Numbered from the stretch's first letter, positions 18,878 through 28,235 are shown. The stretch: 64,000 nucleotides of DNA from Desulfogranum marinum (GCF_016918565.1 NZ_JAFFQD010000001.1:349604-413603), one strand, 5' to 3'. Numbers and translations: made by a program. Notes: a model not told the origin generated them from the sequence alone.

Positions 18878-21800
18878 TTAAAGTTTCAGGAGCTGTTCCA
18901 GCTCTTCGATAATAGTTTCCATCCTCATTCCCCGCGACCCTTTGGCAAGAAGCCAGTCATTTTCGGCAACCACTCCATTGGAGATCAGGTGATACAACCA
19001 GGTAGCAATAGCCTTGGGATCGGCGAAAATATGAATGCTCGATTCTGCCATACCGCCAGCCAGCGCCCCTTTTGAAACAGTAGTTGCGTATTCTCCGGTA
19101 ACGGCAAGCTCGTTGTAACCAAGTTCAGCTGCCAGACGTCCTACCTGTTCGTGAGCTGCCTCTGCGAGCTCACCCAGCTCAAGCATATCTCCCAGCGCAG
19201 CAATACGCTTTCCCTGCTCGCCAAAAGAAGCGACCGTTTGCAAGGCAGCCGCCATAGAGGCTGGATTTGCATTATAGGTATCGTTTACAACCTGCAGGCC
19301 TCCAGGCAACGTAACAGTAACCATACGCTTATCATAGGCAGCATAGGACTCGAGCCCGGTCACGATATCTGCAACAGGAATACCTGCAGCAACAGCTATC
19401 GCTGCTGCCGCCGCTGCATTACTCACATTGTGATTGCCGGGCACCTGTAACGAAACCCGTTTTTTTTCACCCTGGACATCCAGGGTGAAATTGGTTCCCA
19501 AATGCCCTTTATTAAAAATACGTGTTACCTGCACAGCAGGTTTGTACCTTCTCCCTGTTGCGGTAACGGCAAACCCGATTTTTTTTCCTTGGTCGCCCTT
19601 TAATAATCTGCGAACGTGTGGGTCGTCATAATTAACCACCTTAGTGCTCTCTGGTCGCATGCCGGCAAATAATTCGCCCTTGGCAGCAGCGACCCCTTCA
19701 ACGGTTCCCAGCCCAAGTAGATGTGCCGGCTGCACATTATTGATACAACCAATATCAGGATCGGCAATGGCTGTCAGCTTTGCAATCTCGCCGAAAGAAT
19801 TCATGCCCATCTCCAGAATGGCTGCTCTGTGGGCGGAGGTAACCGGCAGCAGTGACAATGGGAGCCCAATTAAGTTATTGAAATTGCCTTCGGTTTTCAG
19901 CACCGAGTCTCCGTATGCTTGTTTTTGTCCATCGCAGGCAGCAAAAATAGCAGCGGTCATCTCCTTTACTGTTGTTTTGCCGGAGCTGCCGGTTATAGAC
20001 GCCACAAGCAACCTCTTTCCCAGCAACCTGCGTCGGTAAGCAGCAAGTGCGCCCAAAGCAACCAGTGTATCAGCAACCTTTATGACAAGAACACCAGGAT
20101 TGACAGGACCACACTCCCGATCGACCACAACCGCGGCAGCGCCGTTTTCAACGGCTACCTCAATAAAATTATGACCATCAAAGTGTTCACCATGAAGGGC
20201 CACGAAGATATCGCCGGGCTGTATTTTTCGGGAGTCGGTTGACACTCGCTTATAGCAATCTTTCCGGCTCCCTGAAACTATCTGTCCTTTGGTCGCAGCC
20301 AGCAAATGTTTAACAGACCAAACCAATAACCCCTGTAATGCTTCGAATCGATCATCAAAATAATGTTTTTCACGACCAACTATCTGGTATGTTTCATGCC
20401 CCTTTCCGGCAATAACAACCCAATCTTTATTTTCAGCTTGACTACAGGCAAAGCTAATGGCTTTGTGCCTGTCAGTGACCACGGAAAAACTTTTTGTATC
20501 TTGTGACCGTTCAAAAAGCTCTTCAGGTGAAACCATGATTGCTCCCGATGCTTGCACACCGGGAATAATATCTTGTATTATTTGCTCTGGATCTTCCGTT
20601 CTCGGATTGTCGGAAGTGACTACAATACAATCTGCCCATTGACCAACTATCTTGCCCATTTCGGGCCGTTTACCGCGATCACGATCACCCCCGCAACCAA
20701 ACACGCAAACTAACCGGCCCCTGCAGAGTTGTTTGACTGTCCTTAAAACATTATCCAGCGCGTCAGGCGTGTGCGCATAATCAACAAAAACTGCAGGCTG
20801 TTGCTCTGGGTGTTGTTCATTTAGCACCACTTGTTCCATTCTCCCGGGAACGCTTTCAAGAGCGGCCAACCCATTGCGTACCTGTTGGCAACTCAGTCCC
20901 AAGGCATGACTGACTCCCCCTGCAGTGAGCATATTGAGGATATTAAACTCTCCAGTCAAAACAGATTCCACTTGCACCTCTTGATCAGCAACGTGAAGGG
21001 TACAACTCGTCCCGCTTTTCCCCTGTACTGTTTCAGTGGGCCAGATATCATTTGTAGAGTCCAAACCGCATCGATACACTTGCAAAGACGGGAGAGCATC
21101 AGCAAGTCGTGCTCCCCAGTTTCGTCCTTCCGCGTTTTCCCTATTAACGATGACAGCAGCGCCATCAGTTTTGAGATGCAACTGAAATAGACGCTTTTTT
21201 ACCGCGAAATACTCCTCCAAATCATGGTGGTAATCAAGGTGATCCCTGCTCAAATTTGTAAATGCAGCAACATCAAACAACAGGGAGCCCAATCGCTTCT
21301 GATCAAGAGCATGGGAGGAAACCTCGATGAGTACATGTGTCACCCCATTATCAGCCATGCGTCGTAGCGTCTTCTGCAATGTCACTGGGTCTGGAGTGGT
21401 AAGGGGTGCCTCTTGCAGTACTGTTGTTTCTTTTTGTTTTACATACCGGTAGTTTACCGTACCAATTACACCAGGAACGTATCCGGCTTCCGCCAATATT
21501 TTCTCCAGCAACCATGTGCAGGTTGTTTTGCCGTTGGTCCCAGTCAACCCAACCAGCACCATCTCATCAGCCGGTTTTCCATAAAAAACAGCAGCCAACT
21601 CCGCTAAAGCAGCTCGCGGATCGTCAACCAACCCAACCAGTTGTTTTTCCCTCCCGGCTTTAACCGGTATAGTGCAACCTTCCTGAGCAACCACCAGGAT
21701 AGCTCCCCTGGAAATCGCATCAGCGATAAATGTATGCCCGTCTTGATGCACACCTTTTACTGCTATAAAAACACTACCAGGACGCACCTCTTTACTGTTG

Positions 21801-21895
21801 CAGGTCAAGAGGGTAACCTCCTGCTCCATATCAACATCTTTGCCGTTCAGGACAGATGGCTCAAGTACTGCAAGTATTTTTTTTAGAGTCGGCAT
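18878..21895 (-). CDS. murE-murF: MurE-MurF fusion ligase
   Basis: A single 1005-residue chain joining two consecutive peptidoglycan ligases. Residues 1 to about 520 are MurE: P-loop TGTNGKTT at 118-125 and DNPR at 429-432, the signature for meso-diaminopimelate. Residues from about 531 to the end are MurF: P-loop TGSSGKTT at 635-642 and NDTYNANP, adding D-Ala-D-Ala. The two halves are joined by a short linker with no stop or frameshift. Both halves keep their substrate domains, so both should be active and pass UDP-MurNAc-tripeptide directly. The neighbours are separate genes, so fusion is specific to this step. Confidence 0.96.
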   Translation of the reverse strand: MPTLKKILAVLEPSVLNGKDVDMEQEVTLLTCNSKEVRPGSVFIAVKGVHQDGHTFIADAISRGAILVVAQEGCTIPVKAGREKQLVGLVDDPRAALAELAAVFYGKPADEMVLVGLTGTNGKTTCTWLLEKILAEAGYVPGVIGTVNYRYVKQKETTVLQEAPLTTPDPVTLQKTLRRMADNGVTHVLIEVSSHALDQKRLGSLLFDVAAFTNLSRDHLDYHHDLEEYFAVKKRLFQLHLKTDGAAVIVNRENAEGRNWGARLADALPSLQVYRCGLDSTNDIWPTETVQGKSGTSCTLHVADQEVQVESVLTGEFNILNMLTAGGVSHALGLSCQQVRNGLAALESVPGRMEQVVLNEQHPEQQPAVFVDYAHTPDALDNVLRTVKQLCRGRLVCVFGCGGDRDRGKRPEMGKIVGQWADCIVVTSDNPRTEDPEQIIQDIIPGVQASGAIMVSPEELFERSQDTKSFSVVTDRHKAISFACSQAENKDWVVIAGKGHETYQIVGREKHYFDDRFEALQGLLVWSVKHLLAATKGQIVSGSRKDCYKRVSTDSRKIQPGDIFVALHGEHFDGHNFIEVAVENGAAAVVVDRECGPVNPGVLVIKVADTLVALGALAAYRRRLLGKRLLVASITGSSGKTTVKEMTAAIFAACDGQKQAYGDSVLKTEGNFNNLIGLPLSLLPVTSAHRAAILEMGMNSFGEIAKLTAIADPDIGCINNVQPAHLLGLGTVEGVAAAKGELFAGMRPESTKVVNYDDPHVRRLLKGDQGKKIGFAVTATGRRYKPAVQVTRIFNKGHLGTNFTLDVQGEKKRVSLQVPGNHNVSNAAAAAAIAVAAGIPVADIVTGLESYAAYDKRMVTVTLPGGLQVVNDTYNANPASMAAALQTVASFGEQGKRIAALGDMLELGELAEAAHEQVGRLAAELGYNELAVTGEYATTVSKGALAGGMAESSIHIFADPKAIATWLYHLISNGVVAENDWLLAKGSRGMRMETIIEELEQLLKL

Positions 21896-21901
21896 GGGTG
21901 G

Positions 21902-23752
21902 CTAAATCTCTTTTTGTAGAGTTAAAGAACACTCATCAACACTTGCCAGAGGTTCTCCCGGCGCTGGATCCTGTGCGACAATTTTTCCGGTTCCACTTAT
22001 CCGCACCCTGATATTCTGCGTATTGATTCTCTGCAGCCCCTTGCGTAAGCTCAACCCTATCAGCTCCGGCATATGCACGGTTGCGGCAACGGCTGTTTCC
22101 ACAGGTTCTTGGAAATCAAGTCGCTTGCTAATAAAAAACTGATGAAAATTCTCAGGATTTTTTTGTTGCGGATAGGGTGGTCTCTCCACATGCGGCTTAT
22201 TCATTAATTGGCTCAGCACATCCTTACCGATATTGGCCAACTTCTCTTTTTTCTTGTTTCCGGGAGATGGCAGCAGGGTGTCTTTTTCAACAGCCATCAC
22301 CAACATATAACGCGGCATTTTTACAGGTAAAAGTCCCATGTAGAATTCTTGCATCAGATACTGTGACAACCCATTGTTCACGTTTAAGGCTACATGCGAT
22401 GTAGTAAAATCAACCAACCCTTCCATCTCACCTTTTTTGGGATTTTGATTGCGAAACAATTCTCTTCGTACAATGACCCCTGAGGCAGGGTCAAGAATAT
22501 GTTCACGCTCCGTAAACTCCTGATCTCTTACATATTCCCTCTTAGTGCCGTGATCATAGATTCCCTCCAGAATATATGGCGCTATTCTCCACCCTCCATT
22601 AACAAGACTGGCCAGCGCAACGCTCATTTGCGCGCCGGTCAGTGTGTCTTCTGCGGGACTTCCTGCCGATTCTTTTTCTAATTGTTGATCCTTGGTGTTC
22701 GTTCCCCACTGGTCAAGCACATGCTTTTCCAACCCTAACCGCGTTTCAAACTGTTGCAGAGTCTGTTCATCAACACCGTACCTGGGCGCAGCAACGGTGG
22801 GAGGCAACATTTTTTTGATTGTCAGGCCTTCTCTGGCTATGGCTGCAGCTTTAGCAATGATCGGCTCAATCAGTGCCTTATGAAAATCGTGCCGATAGAC
22901 CCTGTTCAACCGAACTTGATCATCAGCCTGCCAGAAATAATTGGGATTAAAAGAGGGATAGTTCATTACCGCCAGAACCTTACCAGTCAATGGCTCGAGT
23001 AAAACCCCCATACCCTTGACGGCTCCCTGTTGATCCAGATAACTGCGAAAACGCTTTTCAAGCTGCTTTTGAATGTCGATGTCAAGGGTCAACACCACAT
23101 CCGTCGCTTTTCTGCCTAAAATTGGTTGATCTGACAAGTCAATCTCTTGTACATCCTCCTTTCTAAAAGCCCCCGGCTGCAGCAGTGTATCATATCTTCC
23201 TTCCACCCCGGCCAGTCCAATTCCCTCGCCCACGAAACCCAGCACATGGGATGCGGCAGTATGCGCCGGGTAAAAACGGACCTCTTCGGATTTACAGTAG
23301 ACCCCCGGCAAATCTGCTTTATTGACCGCCTCCGCCTGCTCTTTATCCAGATCATCTGCCAACTCGATAACGCGTTGACGACTTTTAAGTTGAACTTCCA
23401 GTATATCCGGGCTTTCTTCCAACACCTGCCCTAAAAGCGCAGCGGCCTCTTTTCGGTCCTTAATTTCAGCAGGATGGACAAACAAGGAAAACAAGTGATA
23501 CGAGACAGCCAGTTCCTTCAAGGATCTGTCGTAAATAGTACCTCTTAAAACAGGTTCAGCGAACGATTCGCCCGCTGAAAACCATGCATTTTTATCTATC
23601 AAAGCAGCCATTTTTCCACCCAAATCCTGAATTACCACAGGATTTCGGTAGAAAAACACACCGCCTATTATCAGCAAAACGCAAACTATGGTACTAAGGC
23701 ACCGTCGTCGTCTTCGCTGCTTTATTATTCGTGGAGAAACTGTGCTTACCAT
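21902..23752 (-). CDS. FtsI/PBP-like protein lacking transpeptidase motifs
   Basis: Occupies the ftsI slot and keeps the FtsI plan: a basic tail, one membrane helix (about 19-36), the RGTIYDRSLKELAVS dimerisation motif at 70-84, a PBP dimerisation domain, a transpeptidase-like domain, and a C-terminal PASTA domain (about 559-615). The active site is gone. The SxxK motif aligns with IEPI (residues 295-298; bases 22859-22870). The segment that should hold SxN is shortened without the motif, and no KTG/KSG exists before YMGLLPVKMPRYMLV. The ORF is intact and tightly spaced with its neighbours (5-6 bases), so it is maintained as a gene. It is probably a structural divisome component. Catalysis must come from another PBP. 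Confidence 0.88.
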   Translation of the reverse strand: MVSTVSPRIIKQRRRRRCLSTIVCVLLIIGGVFFYRNPVVIQDLGGKMAALIDKNAWFSAGESFAEPVLRGTIYDRSLKELAVSYHLFSLFVHPAEIKDRKEAAALLGQVLEESPDILEVQLKSRQRVIELADDLDKEQAEAVNKADLPGVYCKSEEVRFYPAHTAASHVLGFVGEGIGLAGVEGRYDTLLQPGAFRKEDVQEIDLSDQPILGRKATDVVLTLDIDIQKQLEKRFRSYLDQQGAVKGMGVLLEPLTGKVLAVMNYPSFNPNYFWQADDQVRLNRVYRHDFHKALIEPIIAKAAAIAREGLTIKKMLPPTVAAPRYGVDEQTLQQFETRLGLEKHVLDQWGTNTKDQQLEKESAGSPAEDTLTGAQMSVALASLVNGGWRIAPYILEGIYDHGTKREYVRDQEFTEREHILDPASGVIVRRELFRNQNPKKGEMEGLVDFTTSHVALNVNNGLSQYLMQEFYMGLLPVKMPRYMLVMAVEKDTLLPSPGNKKKEKLANIGKDVLSQLMNKPHVERPPYPQQKNPENFHQFFISKRLDFQEPVETAVAATVHMPELIGLSLRKGLQRINTQNIRVRISGTGKIVAQDPAPGEPLASVDECSLTLQKEI

Positions 23753-23757
23753 TTCAC

Positions 23758-24126
23758 CTACATCTTGTGCACCTGCCCCTGGGAGGGCACGTAAAGTTCC
23801 AGACGTGCCCCTGCCAAAGCCTGGATATGGCTTTCCGACGTGAGCTGTGCCCTTTTTGCCAACAGTATCATGTGTGAGTCATCAAGCACTTTCCGTTGCT
23901 GTTGTACCTGTTGCAGTGTTTTTTGAGCACGTTGAATCTGCCAACTGAAAAGCTGACTTACACCGGCAACCAAAACCACCGCGGCAATCAAGATAACAGC
24001 CAAAGGTCTCTGCAAATGTTTAAGTGGCGAAATCGCCAAAGGTTTACGCCTGACTTTTCGCCTTGCCACGGAAGTAGTACATACCGTTCCTGGTCTATAA
24101 GGCCTAACACTTACATTTGTAATCAT
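23758..24126 (-). CDS. ftsL: FtsL-like cell division protein
   Basis: A small bitopic protein in the ftsL position between rsmH and ftsI. It has a basic cytoplasmic tail of ~40 residues, one membrane helix (LAVILIAAVVLVAGVSQLFSW) and a periplasmic heptad-rich coiled coil (QIQRAQKTLQQVQQQRKVL). FtsL forms a complex with FtsB and FtsQ that controls FtsWI. I chose the ATG at 24126 because GGAGG stands 7 bases upstream. An ATG at 24147 would add seven residues. Sequence conservation of FtsL is always low, so the call rests on topology and position. Confidence 0.85.
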   Translation of the reverse strand: MITNVSVRPYRPGTVCTTSVARRKVRRKPLAISPLKHLQRPLAVILIAAVVLVAGVSQLFSWQIQRAQKTLQQVQQQRKVLDDSHMILLAKRAQLTSESHIQALAGARLELYVPSQGQVHKM

Positions 24127-24167
24127 ACTCCTGCCTCCACAGTTCAATGAGAGCTAAAGTCGTTATA

Positions 24168-25064
24168 TTAATGACATCGCGTAGCCACTCTCATCTTGGC
24201 ACTGCGTGCTCTCGGATTACTTGTTATTTCTTCTTGGGAAGCCTGCACCGGTTTCTTGGTTATCACCTGATACGCATCGCTCTTTGCAAAAGCCTGTTTT
24301 ACAATCCTGTCTTCGATGGAATGAAAACTAATCATGCAAATCCTAGCGTCTTCTGCGAGCACCTGAGGAGCCGTGCTGATCAACTTCGTTATATTTTCAA
24401 ACTCACGATTGACCGCTATGCGCAAAGCCTGGAAAACCTTGGTTGCCACATGAATCTTTTTTGGATGATATTTAAAAGGGACGGCACGCGAGATTACATC
24501 AGCCAGTTGTGCTGTCGTATATATGGGTTCCCTTTCCCTTGCTTCGACAACAAACCGCGCTATGCGACGGGCCTGACGCTCCTCTCCGTAATGATAAAAG
24601 ATGTCGGCCAACTCTGCCTCGCTCAACTCTGCAATAAGTTTTGCCGCCGTCAGGGTAATGTCCTTGTTCATGCGCATGTCCAACGGAGCATCAGCTTTAA
24701 AGGTAAACCCCCTTTCACTACGATCCAAATGAAGCGACGAAACCCCCAAGTCCGCAACTAAACCGTTGATGCGGTCTACACCGATACGATCCAGTTCCTC
24801 CTGCAGATGGGCATACGATGCCTGAACCAAAACAAATTGACTGCCAAAAGAAGCCAGCCGCTCTGCAGCAAGCTCTGCAGCATCACCATCCCACTCAAAC
24901 CCGATTACCTTTGCGATGCCGGGCTCAAAGGTCAACAAAGCTTCGGTATGCCCGCCAAGCCCCAACGTGGCGTCCACATACACGCCCCCAGGCACCGGTG
25001 ACATCCAGTACAAAACCTCTTGGGTGAGTACCGGAACATGTATTTCTCGGCCTCGATTACCCAT
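24168..25064 (-). CDS. rsmH: 16S rRNA m4C1402 methyltransferase RsmH (MraW)
   Basis: SAM-dependent N4-methyltransferase acting on cytidine 1402 of 16S rRNA. It has the N-terminal HVPVLTQEVL motif, the SAM loop DATLGLGGHTEALL, the DLGVSSLHLD catalytic-region motif, RGFTFKADAPLDMRM, and a C-terminal FHSIEDRIVKQ. At 298 residues its length is normal. It is second in the dcw operon, 7 bases downstream of mraZ, its universal position. Confidence 0.97.
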   Translation of the reverse strand: MGNRGREIHVPVLTQEVLYWMSPVPGGVYVDATLGLGGHTEALLTFEPGIAKVIGFEWDGDAAELAAERLASFGSQFVLVQASYAHLQEELDRIGVDRINGLVADLGVSSLHLDRSERGFTFKADAPLDMRMNKDITLTAAKLIAELSEAELADIFYHYGEERQARRIARFVVEAREREPIYTTAQLADVISRAVPFKYHPKKIHVATKVFQALRIAVNREFENITKLISTAPQVLAEDARICMISFHSIEDRIVKQAFAKSDAYQVITKKPVQASQEEITSNPRARSAKMRVATRCH

Positions 25065-25071
25065 AATAGCC

Positions 25072-25560
25072 TTAAAGAATTCCTAAAGAAGAAAGTCCGG
25101 AATTGAAATCCGGAAAACGATTTCTGGTCTTGCGGGTCTGCTCAATCCAAGCAGTTTTATCCCATATTTCGAAATGGTGGAGCATACCGTTCAACACGAC
25201 ATCTTTGTCAATTTCAAATTCTGACCGCAGCGTTGCAGGCACTAGAATTCTACCTTGCTTATCTAACGTACACTCTGTCACACCTGAGATAACGTAGCGA
25301 ACAAAATCTCCAAAGCCAGGCTCCATCTGCCCTTGCCCAAGGAGCTTTTCTTCAAGTTCTTCCCATTCGGAAACAGGATAGGCTCGGAGGCATTTTTCCC
25401 AGTTGGTCACAACAAGAGTCTCTGTATACACTTCGCGTAATACTTCCCTGAATCTAGTAGGAATATTGAGGCGCCCCTTGCTGTCAAGCGTGTGCTCGGA
25501 ACGGCTGCGAAATCTGTATTCTGAAATATTGCCTTTCAATGCACCTACCGTAGTTACCAC
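25072..25560 (-). CDS. mraZ: Transcriptional regulator MraZ
   Basis: DNA-binding regulator of the dcw operon. It has the two AbrB-like MraZ half-domains: EHTLDSKGRLNIPTRFREVL and CTLDKQGRILVPATLRSEF. At 162 residues it has ~16 extra N-terminal residues compared with the usual start. The called start is a GTG at 25560 with AAGGG a few bases upstream, but an internal start cannot be excluded. Four 10 bp repeats resembling MraZ boxes lie directly upstream, supporting autoregulation. Confidence 0.96.
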   Translation of the reverse strand: MVTTVGALKGNISEYRFRSRSEHTLDSKGRLNIPTRFREVLREVYTETLVVTNWEKCLRAYPVSEWEELEEKLLGQGQMEPGFGDFVRYVISGVTECTLDKQGRILVPATLRSEFEIDKDVVLNGMLHHFEIWDKTAWIEQTRKTRNRFPDFNSGLSSLGIL

Positions 25561-25563
25561 GCA

Positions 25564-25603
25564 ACCCTTTTAAACCACTTTACACCACTTATAACCATTT
25601 TTT
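25564..25603 (-). promoter_or_regulatory. MraZ-type operator: four 10 bp direct repeats
   Basis: On the plus strand four units begin at 25564, 25574, 25584 and 25594 (ACCCTTTTAA, ACCACTTTAC, ACCACTTATA, ACCATTTTTT). On the coding strand this is a GGT/GGG core every 10 bp. E. coli MraZ binds TGGGN repeats with 10 bp phasing, so this is very likely the autoregulatory site. It lies between the -10 element and the mraZ start. Confidence 0.75.
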
Positions 25604-25627
25604 ATACCAAGGAGGTGGGTGCGTCAA
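25601..25627 (-). promoter_or_regulatory. dcw operon promoter
   Basis: On the minus strand, TTGACG (25627-25622) and TATAAA (25606-25601) are separated by 15 bp, or TAAAAA at 17 bp. They resemble a sigma-70 promoter directly upstream of the MraZ repeats and about 40 bases before the mraZ start. Confidence 0.6.
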
Positions 25628-25917
25628 GGAAATTTCTCAGAAGATCAATGGCTTGTCACCCCACCCTAAACAAAGAGAGCACAACATATTGTATGCCAAC
25701 CACTCACGAGGCACAAAAATCAATCTAGACGAACATCCTTAACAGTGGCAAACAACAGCTTCTGGGCGTGCGACCTGGGATCAACACGTTGATATAAAGA
25801 TACTTTTTCAGGCGAAGTTGGAGAAAAACAGAAGGGGAGAAAAATCACAAAAAAACGAGGGGGCAAAGTGGGGAAAAATTACCAGCAATAGAAAAACAGT
25901 CTACTTAAGGAAGTAAA
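25628..25917. other. Intergenic region between ruvB and the mraZ promoter
   Basis: About 290 bp, T-rich on the minus strand with several poly-T tracts just after the ruvB stop that may help end transcription. I see no convincing ORF, RNA or strong hairpin. Confidence 0.5.
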
Positions 25918-26964
25918 TCAGTCAAAGAGTCGCGACTGTCGCAATGGTGTTGGTGCTGTATAATCAAAATGTTTATAGGCCGCTTCGGTGGCCATCCTGC
26001 CGCGGGGTGTACGGATTAAAAAACCAGACTGGATAAGAAAAGGTTCGTAAACATCTTCCAAGGTGTTTTTTTCTTCACACACTGCAGTGGCAAGCGTTTC
26101 CAGGCCAATAGGGCCACCCTGAAACTTATCTATCAAGGTCAACAAAATCCGGCGATCCATGTCGTCGAGACCCAACCGATCGACGTTAAGCATATGCAAT
26201 GCCTTATCTGCGATGGGACCGGTAATAATTTCCTGACCAGCCACTTCAGCAAAGTCGCGAACCCTCCGTAAAAGACGATTGGCAATCCTCGGCGTACCAC
26301 GAGAGCGCCTGCCAAGCTCCAGCGCTCCTTCCTGGTCGATACTGACTTGAAACAAACCGGCAGCCCGTTGAACAATTGTCTTCAATTCTTCCGGGGCATA
26401 AAACTCAAGACGTAAAATCACGCCAAACCTATCGCGAAGTGGCGGGGTCAACAAACCGGTTCTTGTCGTTGCTCCAACCAAAGTAAACCGGGGCAGATCC
26501 ATTTTGACCGAACGGGCTCCAGGCCCCTGGCCGATGACCAGATCCAGTTGATAATCTTCCATGGCCGGATAGAGTATTTCTTCCACCACATGGTTCAACC
26601 GGTGTATTTCATCAATGAAAAGCACATCCCCAGCCTGCAAGCTGGTAAGAATAGCAGCCAGGTCGCCGGGACGCTCAATAACCGGGCCTGAAGTAACCTT
26701 GATATTTGCCTGCATTTCATTGGCAATAATATAGGCAAGAGTTGTTTTTCCCAGGCCAGGAAAGCCATGGAAGAGCACGTGGTCCAAAGGTTCTCCACGC
26801 CTGCGCGCCGCCTCGATAAAAACGCGCAGGCTTTGCTTCAACTGTTCCTGGCCGATATACTGATCAAGCCTGTCAGGACGCAACTCCAGCCCTGGCTGTT
26901 GATCCGCCTGCAACTCGGAACTTGACACCAGGCGCTTACCGGTGAGGTCTTCTTCAAAATTCAT
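25918..26964 (-). CDS. ruvB: Holliday junction helicase subunit RuvB
   Basis: Hexameric AAA+ motor that drives branch migration with RuvA. It shows [16 protein letters not shown] at the start, Walker [12 protein letters not shown], Walker [10 protein letters not shown], sensor 1 GATTR, arginine-finger region LRDRFG, and a C-terminal winged helix with [10 protein letters not shown]. At 348 residues its length is normal. It lies 35 bases after ruvA in the order yebC-ruvC-ruvA-ruvB. Confidence 0.99.
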   Translation of the reverse strand: MNFEEDLTGKRLVSSSELQADQQPGLELRPDRLDQYIGQEQLKQSLRVFIEAARRRGEPLDHVLFHGFPGLGKTTLAYIIANEMQANIKVTSGPVIERPGDLAAILTSLQAGDVLFIDEIHRLNHVVEEILYPAMEDYQLDLVIGQGPGARSVKMDLPRFTLVGATTRTGLLTPPLRDRFGVILRLEFYAPEELKTIVQRAAGLFQVSIDQEGALELGRRSRGTPRIANRLLRRVRDFAEVAGQEIITGPIADKALHMLNVDRLGLDDMDRRILLTLIDKFQGGPIGLETLATAVCEEKNTLEDVYEPFLIQSGFLIRTPRGRMATEAAYKHFDYTAPTPLRQSRLFD

Positions 26965-26999
26965 AACTCACCTATTGTCTCTCCAATTACCATTGTCGG

Positions 27000-27620
27000 T
27001 CATGCCAAACCCTGTAAAGCAAGACGGATAAGCTCTTCCACTGCCATGGCATCAGCCCCCTCACCATGCTGTTTCTGTACACGACGCAAGGCCTGCCATG
27101 CAAGGTGTTGTGGATAGCCAAGATTAATCAGGGCCGACACAGCATCCTGGACAGCATTCCCCTGAGCGGGACTTCCTGATACCACAGATGGCTGCCCTTC
27201 AACTCCAGAAGGCGCTAAACGACCTACCTTCTCGCCCAATTCAACGCACAATCGTTGCGCTGTTTTCTTACCAACTCCGGAAATTGCAGTTAACCGAGCA
27301 TAGTCCTCCATACTTATCGCCGTGGTCAATTCTTCACTCCCAAGCCCGGAAAGAATTGCCAACGCCAGCTTAGGGCCGATGCCGGATACAGTTACCAGCA
27401 AAAGAAATAACTCCTTGGTCTCCTGCTTTTCAAACCCAAAAAGAGTAATTGCGTCCTCGCGGACATTGGTCTGAATCAGCAGAAAACACTCTTCACCGAT
27501 TGCCGGCAGCAAATCATAGGTCCTGGAAGAGATAAACACCTCATACCCGACACCCTGCACATCAAGTACAATGGAACCAGGCGACTTAGAACGTACAATA
27601 CCGTTGAGCGAAGCAATCAT
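27000..27620 (-). CDS. ruvA: Holliday junction DNA helicase subunit RuvA
   Basis: Junction-binding tetramer. It has an N-terminal OB fold (MIASLNGIVRSK), two helix-hairpin-helix motifs (SGIGPKLALAILSG and SGVGKKTAQRLCVELG), a flexible linker, and the C-terminal domain III that binds RuvB (ALINLGYPQHLAWQALR). At 206 residues its length is normal. It is preceded by a possible 34-codon leader ORF overlapping its ATG. Confidence 0.98.
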   Translation of the reverse strand: MIASLNGIVRSKSPGSIVLDVQGVGYEVFISSRTYDLLPAIGEECFLLIQTNVREDAITLFGFEKQETKELFLLLVTVSGIGPKLALAILSGLGSEELTTAISMEDYARLTAISGVGKKTAQRLCVELGEKVGRLAPSGVEGQPSVVSGSPAQGNAVQDAVSALINLGYPQHLAWQALRRVQKQHGEGADAMAVEELIRLALQGLA

Positions 27621-27721
27621 GAACGTATGGCGAAAATGCCAAAGAAATCAAACCAACATGTCGCCGAGCTTGCTAAAAAAGGACTAGCAACCTCGGCACC
27701 AAAATACCCTGTATCAACCAT
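27617..27721 (-). CDS. Possible 34-codon leader ORF coupled to ruvA
   Basis: In the 109 base gap between ruvC and ruvA, an ATG at 27721 has a good ribosome site (GAGAGG, about 4 bases upstream). The frame ends in TGA overlapping the ruvA ATG (ATGA). The peptide is hydrophobic toward its end (WFDFFGIFAI). A 6 bp hairpin (TTGCTA/TAGCAA, 27670-27690) lies inside. It could couple ruvA translation. No family is recognised. Confidence 0.3.
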   Translation of the reverse strand: MVDTGYFGAEVASPFLASSATCWFDFFGIFAIRS

Positions 27722-27729
27722 TGCACCTC

Positions 27730-28233
27730 TCAACAATTCAACCGCTCCCCATATCTTAAATGATGAGCATGGCAAATGGCCACCGCAAGGGCATCGGCTG
27801 CGTCACTGGAAGGACTTTTCTCCAACTCAAGCAACACTTTGACCATATGCTGCACTTGTTTTTTATCAGCCTGGCCATAGCCGGAGATAGCCTGCTTGAC
27901 CTTCCTTGCTGTATAATCAAAAGCCTCCATGGAATGCTGCATAATGGCAACAATGGCTGCACCTCTCGCATGTCCGAGCTTCAGGGCCGATCGAGGATTA
28001 CGATCGACAAAAACATCTTCAATGGCAGCAACCTCGGGCTTATGGGTAAGAATGACCTCATTCAAACCGTTAAAAATAACAGAAAGGCGTCTAGAAAAGT
28101 CCTTTTCATGGGTAGTGCGTATCGTCCCGCATGCGATAAACCCAATATTTTGTCCCTCGGTAGCTATCACCCCATATCCGGTTATTCTGGACCCGGGGTC
28201 TACCCCAAGGATACGCACCACCTTTGCCGACAC
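27730..28233 (-). CDS. ruvC: Crossover junction endodeoxyribonuclease RuvC
   Basis: Holliday junction resolvase with the RNase H fold. The catalytic acidic residues are visible in ILGVDPGSRITGYG, AIEDVFVDRNP and SSDAADALAVA. At 167 residues its length is normal. It starts 2 bases after yebC and heads the ruvCAB set. Confidence 0.97.
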   Translation of the reverse strand: MSAKVVRILGVDPGSRITGYGVIATEGQNIGFIACGTIRTTHEKDFSRRLSVIFNGLNEVILTHKPEVAAIEDVFVDRNPRSALKLGHARGAAIVAIMQHSMEAFDYTARKVKQAISGYGQADKKQVQHMVKVLLELEKSPSSDAADALAVAICHAHHLRYGERLNC

Positions 28234-28235
28234 GC

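Noticed and set aside
19151..20242. Long plus-strand frames opposite murEF and other dcw genes
   Set aside because: They are antisense shadows of strongly conserved enzymes and have no ribosome sites or family patterns of their own.
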